Positions 1 through 8,027 of a stretch of DNA of 64,000 nucleotides are shown here, one piece after another. The DNA is from Phaeobacter porticola. Its GTDB lineage: Bacteria; Pseudomonadota; Alphaproteobacteria; Rhodobacterales; Rhodobacteraceae. Numbering within the stretch: position 1 is the first letter of the stretch; each line of letters opens with the position of its first letter. The notes under the pieces were generated by a model that was not told the DNA's origin, made no database searches, and was given only the letters and a program-made list of their open reading frames with translations. The stretch is taken from NCBI RefSeq assembly GCF_001888185.1, contig NZ_CP016367.1, positions 1 to 64,000 on the forward strand. Reading direction: 5' to 3'. The position numbers and the translations under genes were made by a program.

Positions 1-1182
1 ATGAACGGGATACGGGCCTCCCAGAGATTTGAAGTCATGTCCAAGCGGCTTGGTAGTCGGTTGCGTGAACATGCGCAGGAAACCTTCCCACCGGACGCTC
101 AGAAGGGTCTCCGACGCTTCGCCATGCGGGAAGCGGCTGAACTGCTTCGCATTAATCAGAATACCTTTCGCCATCATGTGTCAAACCTCGAAGGCTTTCC
201 CGAAGGTGTCCTGGAGGGCGGCAACCGCCGTAGCTTCTCTGCAGAGGAGATGGTCGAGGCACAACGCGTACTTCTCGAGACTGGAAGGATCAAGCCAGAA
301 GAACACCCGCACAGAAGACCGGGAGAGGCTTGTCAGGTCTTGACGATCTTCAACCTGAAGGGTGGTTCGGCAAAGACGTCATCTGTTGCCCATGTAGGAC
401 AACTACTGGGTCTGCGCGGCTACCGGGTCTTGCTGATCGACCTAGACAGCCAGGCAAGTCTGACAAACCTGTTCGGGGTTACTCCCGAGCTCGATCCGGA
501 TATGCCGACTTCATACGATCTTATCCGATCCGACGATCCATTGCCCGCAGCAGATATCATTCGCAAAACGAACTTCCCGACTGTGGATCTGATTCCAGCA
601 TCCATGGACATCATGGAGTACGAGTTCGAGGTCGCCTTGAGCTTCAGGCACGGCGCCACCACGTTCCATAGCCGCATCCGGGAAGCGCTTGAGCCCGTCC
701 TCAACCGATATGATGTGGTGATATTTGACACCCCACCGCAGCTGAACTTCTCTGTGATCTCTGCACTCTTTGCATCAACTGGGGTCCTGATCCCGCTCAA
801 CGCGTCGATGCTCGATGTCATGTCGCTGGCGAGCTTTCTGGGCATGGCGAGCAACCTGATGGGCGTCGTCGAGGCACACGCCCCGGAACATGGACTGAAC
901 TTCGTGCGCGTTCTGATCACCCGCTACGAAAATACGGATGGTCCGCAGGTGCAGATCTCGTCTCTGCTTCGGACAGTCCTCGGGGATGCCGTGCTGTCTG
1001 CCGAGTTCCTGAAATCAACAGCCGTGGGTGATGCTGCGAACACCCAGCAGAGCATCTTCGAGGTCGAACCTCGCGACGTGAATCGCAGAACTTACGAGCG
1101 CGCGATCGAGTCCGTCTCGCGCGTGACCGACGAAGTCGAACGCGAAATCCTGAAAGCATGGGGGCGTAGCCATGGCGCGTAA
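1..1182 (+). CDS. repA: RepA, ParA-type partition ATPase of a repABC replicon
   Basis: This is the ParA-like ATPase that segregates repABC plasmids and, with RepB, represses the operon. An N-terminal winged-helix/HTH region (about residues 38-90) precedes the ATPase domain. A deviant Walker A motif LKGGSAKTSS is visible at about residues 119-128, and the FDTPP motif lies at 242-246. The length of 393 residues is typical of RepA. It overlaps repB by 11 bases, so the two are probably translationally coupled. The frame is open from the first base of the window, so nothing upstream can be seen; an internal ATG at 37 (MSKRLGSR) is an alternative start. The family assignment is firm because repB and repC follow in the canonical order. 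Confidence 0.95.
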   Translation: MNGIRASQRFEVMSKRLGSRLREHAQETFPPDAQKGLRRFAMREAAELLRINQNTFRHHVSNLEGFPEGVLEGGNRRSFSAEEMVEAQRVLLETGRIKPEEHPHRRPGEACQVLTIFNLKGGSAKTSSVAHVGQLLGLRGYRVLLIDLDSQASLTNLFGVTPELDPDMPTSYDLIRSDDPLPAADIIRKTNFPTVDLIPASMDIMEYEFEVALSFRHGATTFHSRIREALEPVLNRYDVVIFDTPPQLNFSVISALFASTGVLIPLNASMLDVMSLASFLGMASNLMGVVEAHAPEHGLNFVRVLITRYENTDGPQVQISSLLRTVLGDAVLSAEFLKSTAVGDAANTQQSIFEVEPRDVNRRTYERAIESVSRVTDEVEREILKAWGRSHGA

Positions 1183-2095
1183 GGTCTTCGGGGACTCACT
1201 CAAGAACGCGATGGGCAAAACGCCGCCTTCGGACGAGGATCTGGATGTGAAGCGAACGAGCCCAACTGTAGCTCGCGCACAAGCATCCGTGCTCGAAGAA
1301 GATAAACACGCCACGCGGCTGATCGACCCGACCGCCATACGGATGTCCGCGGTCATGGACCGCATCGATCCAAGCGATGGTCTGGATGAGCTTGTCTCGT
1401 CGATCCGCGAGCACGGTCAAAAGGTTCCAGTGCTGGTTCGCCGAACCCAGGACGGTGCGCTTGAGATCGTCTATGGACGCCGTCGGCTTCTCGCTTGTCG
1501 CCAACTTGGTCAGAAAGTGCGCGCCACGGTCATGGAGATGACCGACGAGGAAGCTCTCATTGCCCAAGGCGTGGAGAATAATGCGCGTCAAGACCCATCG
1601 TTCATCGAAAGGGCTCTGTTTGTCGCCGGGATCATTCGAGAACTTGGGAAAACCGACGAAACGCGCAAGAACGCTCAAACGATCGCGTATCGGGCACTTC
1701 AGATCGATGAATCGCTCGTCTCGCGGATGAACCGTATCGCTACGGGCATCCCGATGGAACTGATCCAGGCTATCGGACCTGCACACGGCGTTGGTCGACG
1801 GGTTTGGGAAAAGCTTTTCAGGCTGTGCGAGAAAGACGGCGCGAGAGCCCGAGAAGTTGCCGGCAAAATCCCTCGCAACGTACCGGGCCCCGACCGTCTC
1901 GAAGCGGCGGTTACCTTGCTGACAGCCACCAAACCGTCGACGCAGAAGACACATCCCAGTGAGCGCGTGAAGATCGGCCGAAAGGGCAACCGCATCACCA
2001 TCGATGTGGACGCTGATCTTGTCCCTCGTGTTGAGGAGGCAGTCCGGAAACTGGTCATGGAGCTTCTTGACCGCGGTCAAGACGGGCCAAAGTGA
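1172..2095 (+). CDS. repB: RepB, ParB-type centromere-binding protein
   Basis: RepB binds the plasmid centromere palindromes and works with RepA in partition. The ParB N-terminal domain spans about residues 55-150 and includes the arginine-rich stretch YGRRRLLACRQLG. A helix-turn-helix region follows, and the C-terminal part should dimerise. At 307 residues it is close to the usual RepB length (about 320-340). The gene starts inside the last codons of repA, as is usual in repABC operons. One copy of the putative binding palindrome (2065-2082) lies inside its own last codons and a second follows the stop. The gene order and the ParB signature make the call secure. Confidence 0.95.
   Translation: MARKVFGDSLKNAMGKTPPSDEDLDVKRTSPTVARAQASVLEEDKHATRLIDPTAIRMSAVMDRIDPSDGLDELVSSIREHGQKVPVLVRRTQDGALEIVYGRRRLLACRQLGQKVRATVMEMTDEEALIAQGVENNARQDPSFIERALFVAGIIRELGKTDETRKNAQTIAYRALQIDESLVSRMNRIATGIPMELIQAIGPAHGVGRRVWEKLFRLCEKDGARAREVAGKIPRNVPGPDRLEAAVTLLTATKPSTQKTHPSERVKIGRKGNRITIDVDADLVPRVEEAVRKLVMELLDRGQDGPK
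2065..2082. promoter_or_regulatory. parS-like partition palindrome, copy 1 (inside repB 3' end)
   Basis: A perfect palindrome with core CTTGACCGCGGTCAAG, extended here to 18 bases. Two more copies occur at 2105-2124 and 3434-3453. In repABC plasmids such palindromes are the RepB centromere sites and help define the incompatibility group. This copy is embedded in coding sequence. Confidence 0.85.
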
Positions 2096-2104
2096 CGACC
2101 CCGT

Positions 2105-2124
2105 GTCTTGACCGCGGTCAAGAC
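2105..2124. promoter_or_regulatory. parS-like partition palindrome, copy 2 (repB-repC gap)
   Basis: A perfect 20-base palindrome GTCTTGACCGCGGTCAAGAC just after the repB stop. It has the same core as the copies at 2065 and 3434. It is the probable RepB binding site. Confidence 0.88.
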
Positions 2125-2160
2125 ATCAAAAGCAACGAGCAGAAACGAAAGGAGGACCGG

Positions 2161-2202
2161 CTAGAAAAAGAAAGACCCCCCGAAAGCGATGCTTCCGAAG
2201 GG
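2161..2202 (-). terminator. Intrinsic terminator of the counter-transcribed RNA
   Basis: Read on minus, a 12-bp stem (arms 2191-2202 and 2176-2187, loop 2188-2190, with a few G-T pairs) is followed by a T-rich tract at 2161-2175. It serves the antisense RNA. The same hairpin in the sense leader may also affect repC expression. Confidence 0.8.
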
Positions 2203-2219
2203 CCTCAATCAGTCTCGAC
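2162..2219 (-). ncRNA. Counter-transcribed RNA (incompatibility RNA) antisense to the repC leader
   Basis: repABC plasmids encode a small antisense RNA of about 50-60 nt between repB and repC that limits RepC synthesis. On the minus strand I see a -35 TTGAAA (2249-2254), a 17-base spacer and a -10 TATCAA (2226-2231), which predicts a start near 2218-2220. The RNA would end in a 12-bp hairpin (2176-2202) followed by a T-rich run (2161-2175), giving about 55-58 nt. The promoter, the terminator and the position all match the family. The exact ends are inferred. Confidence 0.8.
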
Positions 2220-2225
2220 ACCTGA

Positions 2226-2254
2226 TTGATACCCCCAAAACGAATCGATTTCAA
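2226..2254 (-). promoter_or_regulatory. Promoter of the counter-transcribed RNA
   Basis: Minus-strand TTGAAA (2249-2254) and TATCAA (2226-2231) are separated by exactly 17 bases and point into the antisense RNA. This is a near-consensus sigma-70-type promoter. Confidence 0.7.
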
Positions 2255-2297
2255 CACCGCTCGCGGTGAACGGGGATGCTTTTTCTTCCGAAACACC

Positions 2298-3431
2298 ATG
2301 AGACATGCAACTGAAACAACAACCGCCCTGGCGGAACGGATATCTCTGCCCTGCCCTAACCCCTATGAGCTTCTGGGCCCAGTTCGCGTACTGAGGAAGG
2401 AGCTCGGTCTCACAGCCAATGACCTCGCCGTTCTGACCGCGCTCATTAGCTTCCTACCCCGCAAAGAACGTGAGATTCAGGACAGCCAGCGACTTACGCT
2501 CACTGTCGTGTTCCCATCGAACGCTTCTCTGTCAGAGCGCGCCAATGGACTCGATGAGAGAACACTTCGACGCAGCCTGGGACGCCTCTCAGCTGCTGAA
2601 CTGATCGAACGCAAGAACTCAGCAAATGGCAAACGCTTTCCGCTGCGGTATGGAGGCGTTATCAGAGATGCCTTCGGCATCGACCTGATGCCCTTGATCC
2701 AGAGGTACGGATCGCTCTCGACGCAAGCCTTGCAACTCACCGAAGAACGCGAGCGCTTGCGCTCACTGAAGGCTGAGGCGTTGGCCCTACGTGCTTCGCT
2801 ACTCCAACAGACACGCTTCGATGAAGCAAAGCTCTCTACCCTCAACATGATCAGAAATGTCCTGCGTCGAGCAACACTAACCGTTGATGCAGTCCTGAGC
2901 GTTATCTCGGAACTTAGAGCCCTCGGAGCCGATACCGACGCAAGCTACGGTGAACACCATGCCGCAGCAAAAGCTAGTTCCGAAGATAATTTACAAGCTA
3001 TCGAACACCAACCTTATGCACCAGAATCCAACGATCTGCCCGCCACAAACGGACAAAATGTCCGGCACATAGAGTCTTTAAAAAAAGATATTAAAAAGAT
3101 TGCTCCCTCTACGGTCAATCGCGGTGAACAAACCGCAAAAACCAAACCGACGATGAACCGAGACCCAGCACGCATGGCATGGGAAGATTTCACCCATGTT
3201 GCGGGATTTTTCCCAGAACCGCCGCGGACAGGAGAAGCCCTCACCCGCATTCTATACGACCTCGGTCGATTGCTTAGAATAAGCCAAGACGAACTGCGGC
3301 ATGGGATCCAGAAAGCTGGCGCGGGAAAACTGCTTCTCGTCTTCGACTACCTGATAGCAAGAGCAGACACGATCAAACACCCTGACGCCTATTTCGAAAG
3401 GATCCTACGCACACAACTTGCTCCCACATGA
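2298..3431 (+). CDS. repC: RepC replication initiator
   Basis: RepC is the initiator of repABC plasmids, and the origin usually lies within its own coding sequence. The N-terminal half has the winged-helix DNA-binding pattern of the family (about residues 30-130, with ERANGLDERTLRRSLGRL). A variable linker leads to a second C-terminal domain (about 300-375). I place the start at ATG 2298 (377 residues). The upstream TTG at 2226 is in frame but lies inside the antisense RNA promoter and has no better ribosome site. The local base composition is more AT-rich around 2940-3120, fitting an origin region inside the gene. A partition palindrome begins three bases after the stop. Confidence 0.93.
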   Translation: MRHATETTTALAERISLPCPNPYELLGPVRVLRKELGLTANDLAVLTALISFLPRKEREIQDSQRLTLTVVFPSNASLSERANGLDERTLRRSLGRLSAAELIERKNSANGKRFPLRYGGVIRDAFGIDLMPLIQRYGSLSTQALQLTEERERLRSLKAEALALRASLLQQTRFDEAKLSTLNMIRNVLRRATLTVDAVLSVISELRALGADTDASYGEHHAAAKASSEDNLQAIEHQPYAPESNDLPATNGQNVRHIESLKKDIKKIAPSTVNRGEQTAKTKPTMNRDPARMAWEDFTHVAGFFPEPPRTGEALTRILYDLGRLLRISQDELRHGIQKAGAGKLLLVFDYLIARADTIKHPDAYFERILRTQLAPT

Positions 3432-3433
3432 AC

Positions 3434-3453
3434 TTCTTGACCGCGGTCAAGAA
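3434..3453. promoter_or_regulatory. parS-like partition palindrome, copy 3 (after repC)
   Basis: A perfect 20-base palindrome TTCTTGACCGCGGTCAAGAA immediately downstream of the repC stop. It shares the core of the copies near repB. Confidence 0.88.
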
Positions 3454-3488
3454 CAACCGCGAGAGGAAAAGGAGTGTTGGTTTGAGGG

Positions 3489-3530
3489 TGACGGGAAGTG
3501 AGATCGGGAGAGTGGCTTCCGGCGCCCGTT
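3489..3530 (+). promoter_or_regulatory. Structured leader element A, copy 1 (before the ParB-like gene)
   Basis: The inner hairpin GGGAG-AGTGG-CTTCC is at 3506-3520. The outer stem pairs TGACGGG (3489-3495) with CCCGTT (3525-3530). The ribosome site GGAGAAG follows at once. Nearly the same two-tier element recurs at 13944-13987 and 15824-15862, each just upstream of a start codon. Confidence 0.6.
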
Positions 3531-3544
3531 GTGGAGAAGATTTG

Positions 3545-5728
3545 ATGACCAAAGCTGTCCAGAAAATCACCCTGTCCCCATCCCGGGATATCCCTTTCGA
3601 CAAGCTGGTGCTGAGCCAGTCCAACGTGCGGCGCATCAAGGCTGGCGTGTCCGTCGAGGAACTGGCCGAAGACATCGCCCGCCGCGGTCTCTTGCAAAGC
3701 CTGAGCGTGCGGCCCGTGTTGGCTGCCGATGGGACCGAGACCGGCAAGTTCGAGATCCCGGCCGGTGGACGGCGGTTCCAAGCGCTGTCCCTGCTGGTGA
3801 AGCAAAAGCGTTTGGCAAAGACCACGCCCATTCCCTGCATCGTCCGCGATGCTGCGTCCGACATCCTGGCCGAGGACGATTCCTTGGCCGAGAACATGCA
3901 GCGCGTTGCCCTGCACCCTCTCGATCAGTTCCGTGCGTTTGTGGCGCTGCGGGACAAGGGTCAGAGCGATGCAGAGATTGCTGCGGCCTTCTTCGTGGCG
4001 CCGCAGGTCGTGAAGCAGCGCCTGAAACTCGCTTCCGTCGCCCCTACCCTGCTTGAGATCTACGCCGAGGATGGCATGACGCTGGAGCAGCTTATGGCCT
4101 TCACCGTGAACCCCGATCACGCGCGTCAGGTTCAGGTCTGGGATGTGATCCATTCATCCTGGAACAAGGAGCCATTCCAAATCCGGCGCATGCTGACCGA
4201 GACCTCGGTCCGGGCGTCTGACCGACGCGCAGTCTTTGTGGGTGTTGATGCCTATGAAGCGGCGGGCGGCACGATGCTGCATGACCTGTTCCAAGGCGAT
4301 GATGGAGGTTGGCTCGAAGACCCTGCCCTGCTTGATCGGCTGGTGACGGAAAAACTCCAGGCCGAGGCAGAGACGGTTGCAGTTGAGGGCTGGAAGTGGA
4401 TCGAGGTCGCACTCGACCTGCCCTACGGCTACAGCCACGGCCTGCGGTCCCTGTCCGGCGATCCGGCACCGATGACGGATGACGAAGGCGCGGCCCATGC
4501 CAAGCTGCTCGCCGAGTATCGAGCGCTCGAGGAGGAATACGAAGGGCAGGATGACATCCCCGATGAGATCGACACGCGGCTTGGCGTGTTGGAAACGGAG
4601 ATGGAAAAGATCGAGACCCGGCCATTGATCTTCGATCCCTTGGAAATCGGACAGGCAGGGGCGTTCGTCACGCTCGACCGCTACGGTGCGCTGGCAGTCT
4701 ATCGCGGGTATGTGCGCCCAGAGGATGAGCCCGTTGAGGAGACCGCGGTCCAGGATGGTACTGATCCGGCGGTGGCGGGGCAGGGGGATGATCGTGATCT
4801 CACCGATGGCCATGGCAGTGCCGCTCATGGCGGAACCGTCATCATGTCGGGTGGCCAGCCGATCGGAGCTGACTTGCCGGATGATGAGGATGACGGAGCG
4901 CTGAAGCCACTGCCCGAGCGGTTGGTCATGGAGTTGACGGCCCACCGGACGCTGGCGCTGCGTGAAGCGATCGGGCGCTCGCCAGATGTGGCGCTGACGC
5001 TGCTGCTCCTGAAGCTTGTTACCGACACCTTCCGCACCTCCTCTGCTTCGGGCAGCTGTCTCGAGGCATCCGTGCGTCAGGTCTATATGTCGGCGCAGGC
5101 GCCCGATCTGAAGGACAGCGTGGTGGCAAAGCTGGTCGACGAGCGTCACGCGGAATGGGAAGCCGATCTGCCGCTTGGCGATGATGCAGCACTCTGGGAC
5201 TATCTGACGGTCCTCGACCAGGGCAGTCGGCTGGCCTTGCTGGCGCATTGCCTCAGCTTCGGCGTCAATGCGCTGCATGAGAAGGTGAACCCATACGGGG
5301 CAGGCATCTCCGCAGGCGGACTGACCCGTCGTATGGCGCATGCCGATCTCGTGGCGCGCGCGACAGGTCTCGATATGGTGGAGGCGGGATGGGAGCCGAC
5401 GGTGGACACCTATCTTAACCGCGTGCCCAAGGCCCGCATCCTCGAGGCCGTGCGCGAGGCGAAAGGGGAGGGGACTGCCCAACTCCTCGATCACCTGAAG
5501 AAAGGCGAGATGGCCAGTGAGGCCGAGCGCTTGCTGAAGGGCAGCGGCTGGTTGCCCGAGGTCCTGCGCCGGAACGATCTCGTGGCGCTGGACGGTGAGG
5601 GCCATGCCGAAGGGCAGGGGGCGGATGTCGATGCCGAAGTGGCCGACAGCGTCAGTGAGGCTGACCTTCCTGCATTCCTGACGGATGACCTGCCTGCTGA
5701 AGGCGCGTCGATGCTGGCCGCAGAGTAA
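3545..5728 (+). CDS. Large ParB/Spo0J-family plasmid protein
   Basis: A 727-residue protein with a ParB N-terminal domain (about residues 10-120; the GGRRFQAL motif near residue 74 sits where ParB proteins have GERR) and an HTH region to about 220. A long acidic, poorly recognised C-terminal half follows. It is much longer than a partition ParB and has no ParA partner here, so it is probably not the centromere protein, which is RepB. Large ParB-like proteins of this type are common among the establishment genes of conjugative plasmids, next to ssb, DUF932 and RadC genes, as here. I chose ATG 3545, preceded by GGAGAAG; the frame is open further upstream through a palindrome and leader, which argues against an earlier start. 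Whether it has nuclease or CTPase activity cannot be judged from sequence alone. Confidence 0.85.
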   Translation: MTKAVQKITLSPSRDIPFDKLVLSQSNVRRIKAGVSVEELAEDIARRGLLQSLSVRPVLAADGTETGKFEIPAGGRRFQALSLLVKQKRLAKTTPIPCIVRDAASDILAEDDSLAENMQRVALHPLDQFRAFVALRDKGQSDAEIAAAFFVAPQVVKQRLKLASVAPTLLEIYAEDGMTLEQLMAFTVNPDHARQVQVWDVIHSSWNKEPFQIRRMLTETSVRASDRRAVFVGVDAYEAAGGTMLHDLFQGDDGGWLEDPALLDRLVTEKLQAEAETVAVEGWKWIEVALDLPYGYSHGLRSLSGDPAPMTDDEGAAHAKLLAEYRALEEEYEGQDDIPDEIDTRLGVLETEMEKIETRPLIFDPLEIGQAGAFVTLDRYGALAVYRGYVRPEDEPVEETAVQDGTDPAVAGQGDDRDLTDGHGSAAHGGTVIMSGGQPIGADLPDDEDDGALKPLPERLVMELTAHRTLALREAIGRSPDVALTLLLLKLVTDTFRTSSASGSCLEASVRQVYMSAQAPDLKDSVVAKLVDERHAEWEADLPLGDDAALWDYLTVLDQGSRLALLAHCLSFGVNALHEKVNPYGAGISAGGLTRRMAHADLVARATGLDMVEAGWEPTVDTYLNRVPKARILEAVREAKGEGTAQLLDHLKKGEMASEAERLLKGSGWLPEVLRRNDLVALDGEGHAEGQGADVDAEVADSVSEADLPAFLTDDLPAEGASMLAAE

Positions 5729-5741
5729 CGTGTTCCAGCAG

Positions 5742-5762
5742 GGGGGCGGGCATTCCGCCCCC
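5742..5762 (+). terminator. Terminator-like hairpin after the ParB-like gene
   Basis: An 8-bp GC stem (GGGGGCGG at 5742-5749 and CCGCCCCC at 5755-5762) lies 14 bases after the stop. There is no clear T-run after it, so it may act only as an RNA stabiliser. Confidence 0.45.
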
Positions 5763-5828
5763 AATCACCCTATAACATAACAATATCAATAAGATGAGTG
5801 CGATTACTCGCATTCGGAATGAGGAATC

Positions 5829-6302
5829 ATGTCTGCAACAACCATCATCGACACAGCCCCCCTCGGGGCGCTCATTCGCTACACCGACGGCAGCCCCAAG
5901 CCACCGGCACGCTTCACCAAGAAGCTGGCGGCCTGGGAGCGCTCGAACGGTGTAGGCCGTCTCGTGAAGAAGGAGCCGTCCCGGGCCTATCCGACCTGGA
6001 CGGCTCCCGCGTCGTTCACGCTGCATGAGGGCAACTTCTCCTCGGACGGGGTGATCCTCGTGACCATCATGCGCAGCCATTCTGTTGACAGCGCCCTCGT
6101 CTTCGAGGTGGCCGAGGACCCGAAGCCCGGGCAGGTGCGCGTGCTTCTCGACTTCGGCGGCAACACGGAGCTGCTGCATCTGGCGGAATCCATGACTGCG
6201 GCCGAGCTTTGGATCGCCAAGGAAGGATACCGCAATGCGCGACTTGAAATCGTCGCCGATGAAGAGGGCGAAAGGGCAGGGGGCGCGGACCTGGCCGCCT
6301 GA
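5829..6302 (+). CDS. Hypothetical plasmid protein (157 aa)
   Basis: I do not recognise a named domain. The 157-residue product is soluble, with no signal peptide or membrane segment. Its middle part (VILVTIMRSHSVDSALVFEV) looks like a beta-rich core, followed by a helical end. The ATG at 5829 has a good ribosome site (GAGGAATC). An AT-rich stretch at 5768-5800 could hold its promoter. It stands alone between two hairpin structures. Codon use resembles the neighbours, so it is probably a backbone gene co-inherited with the ParB-like gene. Confidence 0.7.
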   Translation: MSATTIIDTAPLGALIRYTDGSPKPPARFTKKLAAWERSNGVGRLVKKEPSRAYPTWTAPASFTLHEGNFSSDGVILVTIMRSHSVDSALVFEVAEDPKPGQVRVLLDFGGNTELLHLAESMTAAELWIAKEGYRNARLEIVADEEGERAGGADLAA

Positions 6303-6320
6303 GCCCAACTGAAACCGAGG

Positions 6321-6340
6321 GGCCCGCCCAAGCGCGGGCC
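6321..6340 (+). terminator. GC hairpin after the 157-aa gene
   Basis: A 7-bp stem GGCCCGC (6321-6327) / GCGGGCC (6334-6340) begins 18 bases after the stop codon. No T-run follows, so terminator function is uncertain. Confidence 0.4.
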
Positions 6341-6466
6341 TCTCAACCATCACAACCTTGTCCTTTCAGTTCGCGGGGCACCAAAGGATCCATCCCCAAA
6401 GAAGAAGTCTTCAACCAAGGGCGTGGCCGGGAGGCTGGCGGCGTTCCAAGCATCAGCGGGACAACC

Positions 6467-6682
6467 GGCTCCTGACGTTGGGGGACCATCCCCCGCTCGC
6501 CATTCCCTTCCTTGGCCCGAATCCCGGGCTCAAAATCAACCCACGAGGGGTCGGACTACGGGCAAGCCCGTGCCGCCGGATGGATTCGGGCAAGCCGAAC
6601 GCACCCGGTGATGTCAGCCAGTATTCGGGCCTGCGGGGTCCTGTCGCGCGGGGGATGGTCCCCCGCCTCCAAGACAGGAGCC
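6467..6682. repeat. Long nested inverted repeat 1
   Basis: Three nested pairs of arms are present. GGCTCCTG (6467-6474) pairs with CAGGAGCC (6675-6682). A perfect 17-base pair joins 6480-6496 and 6648-6664. 6511-6524 pairs with 6582-6594 with one bulged base. A small ACGGGC/GCCCGT hairpin sits at the tip (6558-6571). The right-hand outer arm contains the ribosome site (CAGGAG) of the following 54-residue gene. It could fold as a cruciform, as single-stranded DNA or as RNA. Confidence 0.8.
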
Positions 6683-6688
6683 AAACAG

Positions 6689-6853
6689 ATGTCCCGCAAA
6701 GATGCACACGCCTTCGCAGCCTCCCTCGCCGCCACGCTCATGGTTTCGATCGTCGTCTTCCAGGCTGGGGATGGAACCTTCGGCGCCGTCCCCGCCGATG
6801 AAATCGACGGAGACGAGGTTCAGGTGTTGGTCGAGATTGACCCGTGGGCTTAG
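6689..6853 (+). CDS. Small hydrophobic-N-terminus protein (54 aa)
   Basis: A 54-residue ORF beginning MSRKDAHAFAAS, with a single hydrophobic stretch (about residues 9-25, SLAATLMVSIVVFQAG) and an acidic C-terminal tail. This looks like a small inner-membrane or exported protein. The ribosome site CAGGAG (6675-6680) has 8-base spacing and favours ATG 6689 over the longer in-frame ORF from 6512. It follows directly after nested inverted repeat 1, whose right outer arm overlaps the ribosome site, so translation may be controlled by structure. I recognise no family. Confidence 0.6.
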   Translation: MSRKDAHAFAASLAATLMVSIVVFQAGDGTFGAVPADEIDGDEVQVLVEIDPWA

Positions 6854-7137
6854 GCCCCCCACGGTTTCACAAAAGGCACACGCGGAGGCGCAGACGCGCC
6901 TCCTGCCGCAATGCCGCCCTCGCGCGCGCCACCCGCGAGGCCTTCGCACAGCGGACCGTAGATAGTGCATCGCCAGACGGCCCGAGGCCGCGGATGCGCC
7001 AGTCGCAATGCGACCACCACAACGTCAGGATAATCGACGTGTTCGGCCCAAAGCCGACATTGGATTTACCGAATGCCGCTGCGGCGCAGCATGTTCAAAG
7101 CGGACATGCGTCCTTTGGCATTTAAGAACGGCAACGT

Positions 7138-7605
7138 CTAACCGAAGGCTCCGAATTGCTCGTTTATCAGTGGATCGAGGGTTTCGAACCCGAATGTGCC
7201 GCCTAACGGGTTGATGAGATACGGTTCAGCAGTCGCAGTCGTCTTCTTCAGATCGATCCGGTTGCTCCGTCCATCAGCCCATTTCATCGTGTATTGAGTG
7301 TTCGACTTCTGGTGGCGACCGAGCCCGATCACCAGAATCATGTCTTGAGCCAACCGCCGAAAGAAGACAGTAAAGTTTCGTTTGGGTTGCGTTCGATGCA
7401 TGCAGTTCAATCTCCGAGCGGACGCACCAGTCCCCACCTTAACATCCCGAATAGGAAGGTCAGAGCCGGGGCCCACCTGTGCGACCGATTTAATCCACAT
7501 CCAATCGGGTCTGTCGAATTTGGCTGGAAGCCAAATATCAGGAATAATGACTTCGTTATTGTAGGCTCTGGCCAGTGAAGCACGGGTATGAATTTTTGGC
7601 GACAC
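7138..7605 (-). CDS. Hypothetical protein, divergent from the TrlF-like gene
   Basis: A 155-residue ORF starting at GTG 7605 with a convincing ribosome site (GAGG six bases upstream on the minus strand). The product is basic, has no membrane segment and ends in a hydrophobic stretch. I recognise no domain. It is the only plausible gene in the 6.85-8.03 kb gap. Its base composition is less GC-rich than the backbone genes, suggesting recent acquisition, perhaps with the ATPase gene that begins 422 bases away on the other strand. A short toxin-like or phage-derived protein is possible, but nothing in the sequence proves it. Confidence 0.5.
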   Translation of the reverse strand: MSPKIHTRASLARAYNNEVIIPDIWLPAKFDRPDWMWIKSVAQVGPGSDLPIRDVKVGTGASARRLNCMHRTQPKRNFTVFFRRLAQDMILVIGLGRHQKSNTQYTMKWADGRSNRIDLKKTTATAEPYLINPLGGTFGFETLDPLINEQFGAFG

Positions 7606-8027
7606 ACTTCACCTCTTTTTAACGCAGGTAGTCTCGGGAATATAACCCGATTGAATGAAGTAATACGATGGGGTAGCAAGATCCAAGCCAACAAAACTGG
7701 CAAAGGGGTGGGTTCGGGCAGAATCCATGCAATCGACGATCTTGGACGGCCCAAAGCCGCCGTCCGTCAAGGATGCGGGATTCCGCGTCGCGGCCAGTCG
7801 AAGGAGACATTCTCTGCGTCTACAAGATTACGGGTTCGACCAACGACCCTGATATAATCATTAGCGGATGCGACGAAGGAGCGGTTTCTTTCAAAAAAGT
7901 CACGCCTGTCTGAGCTCAGTAAATCGAACCGTTTCGCCCTCTTTTCTGCCTTCCAAATTTTTGGTTAATAGGTTCCAAATCCTGCCAAAACACTCCTATA
8001 TTCAGTTTTGATCCAAAGAGACCCCAC
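7606..8027. other. Intergenic region between two divergent cargo genes
   Basis: These 422 bases hold no ORF I can support. The last 100 bases are AT-rich and probably carry the promoter of the TrlF-like gene, whose leader ends AAAGAGACCCCAC before the ATG. I see no clear operator palindrome. Confidence 0.4.

Noticed and set aside
4741-4752. A fourth partition palindrome inside the ParB-like gene
   Set aside because: Only GACCGCGGTC matches; the outer bases do not continue the palindrome core.
4154-5764. 536-residue ORF on the minus strand
   Set aside because: Antisense to the ParB-like gene; it comes from GC-rich codon bias, has no domain and no ribosome site.
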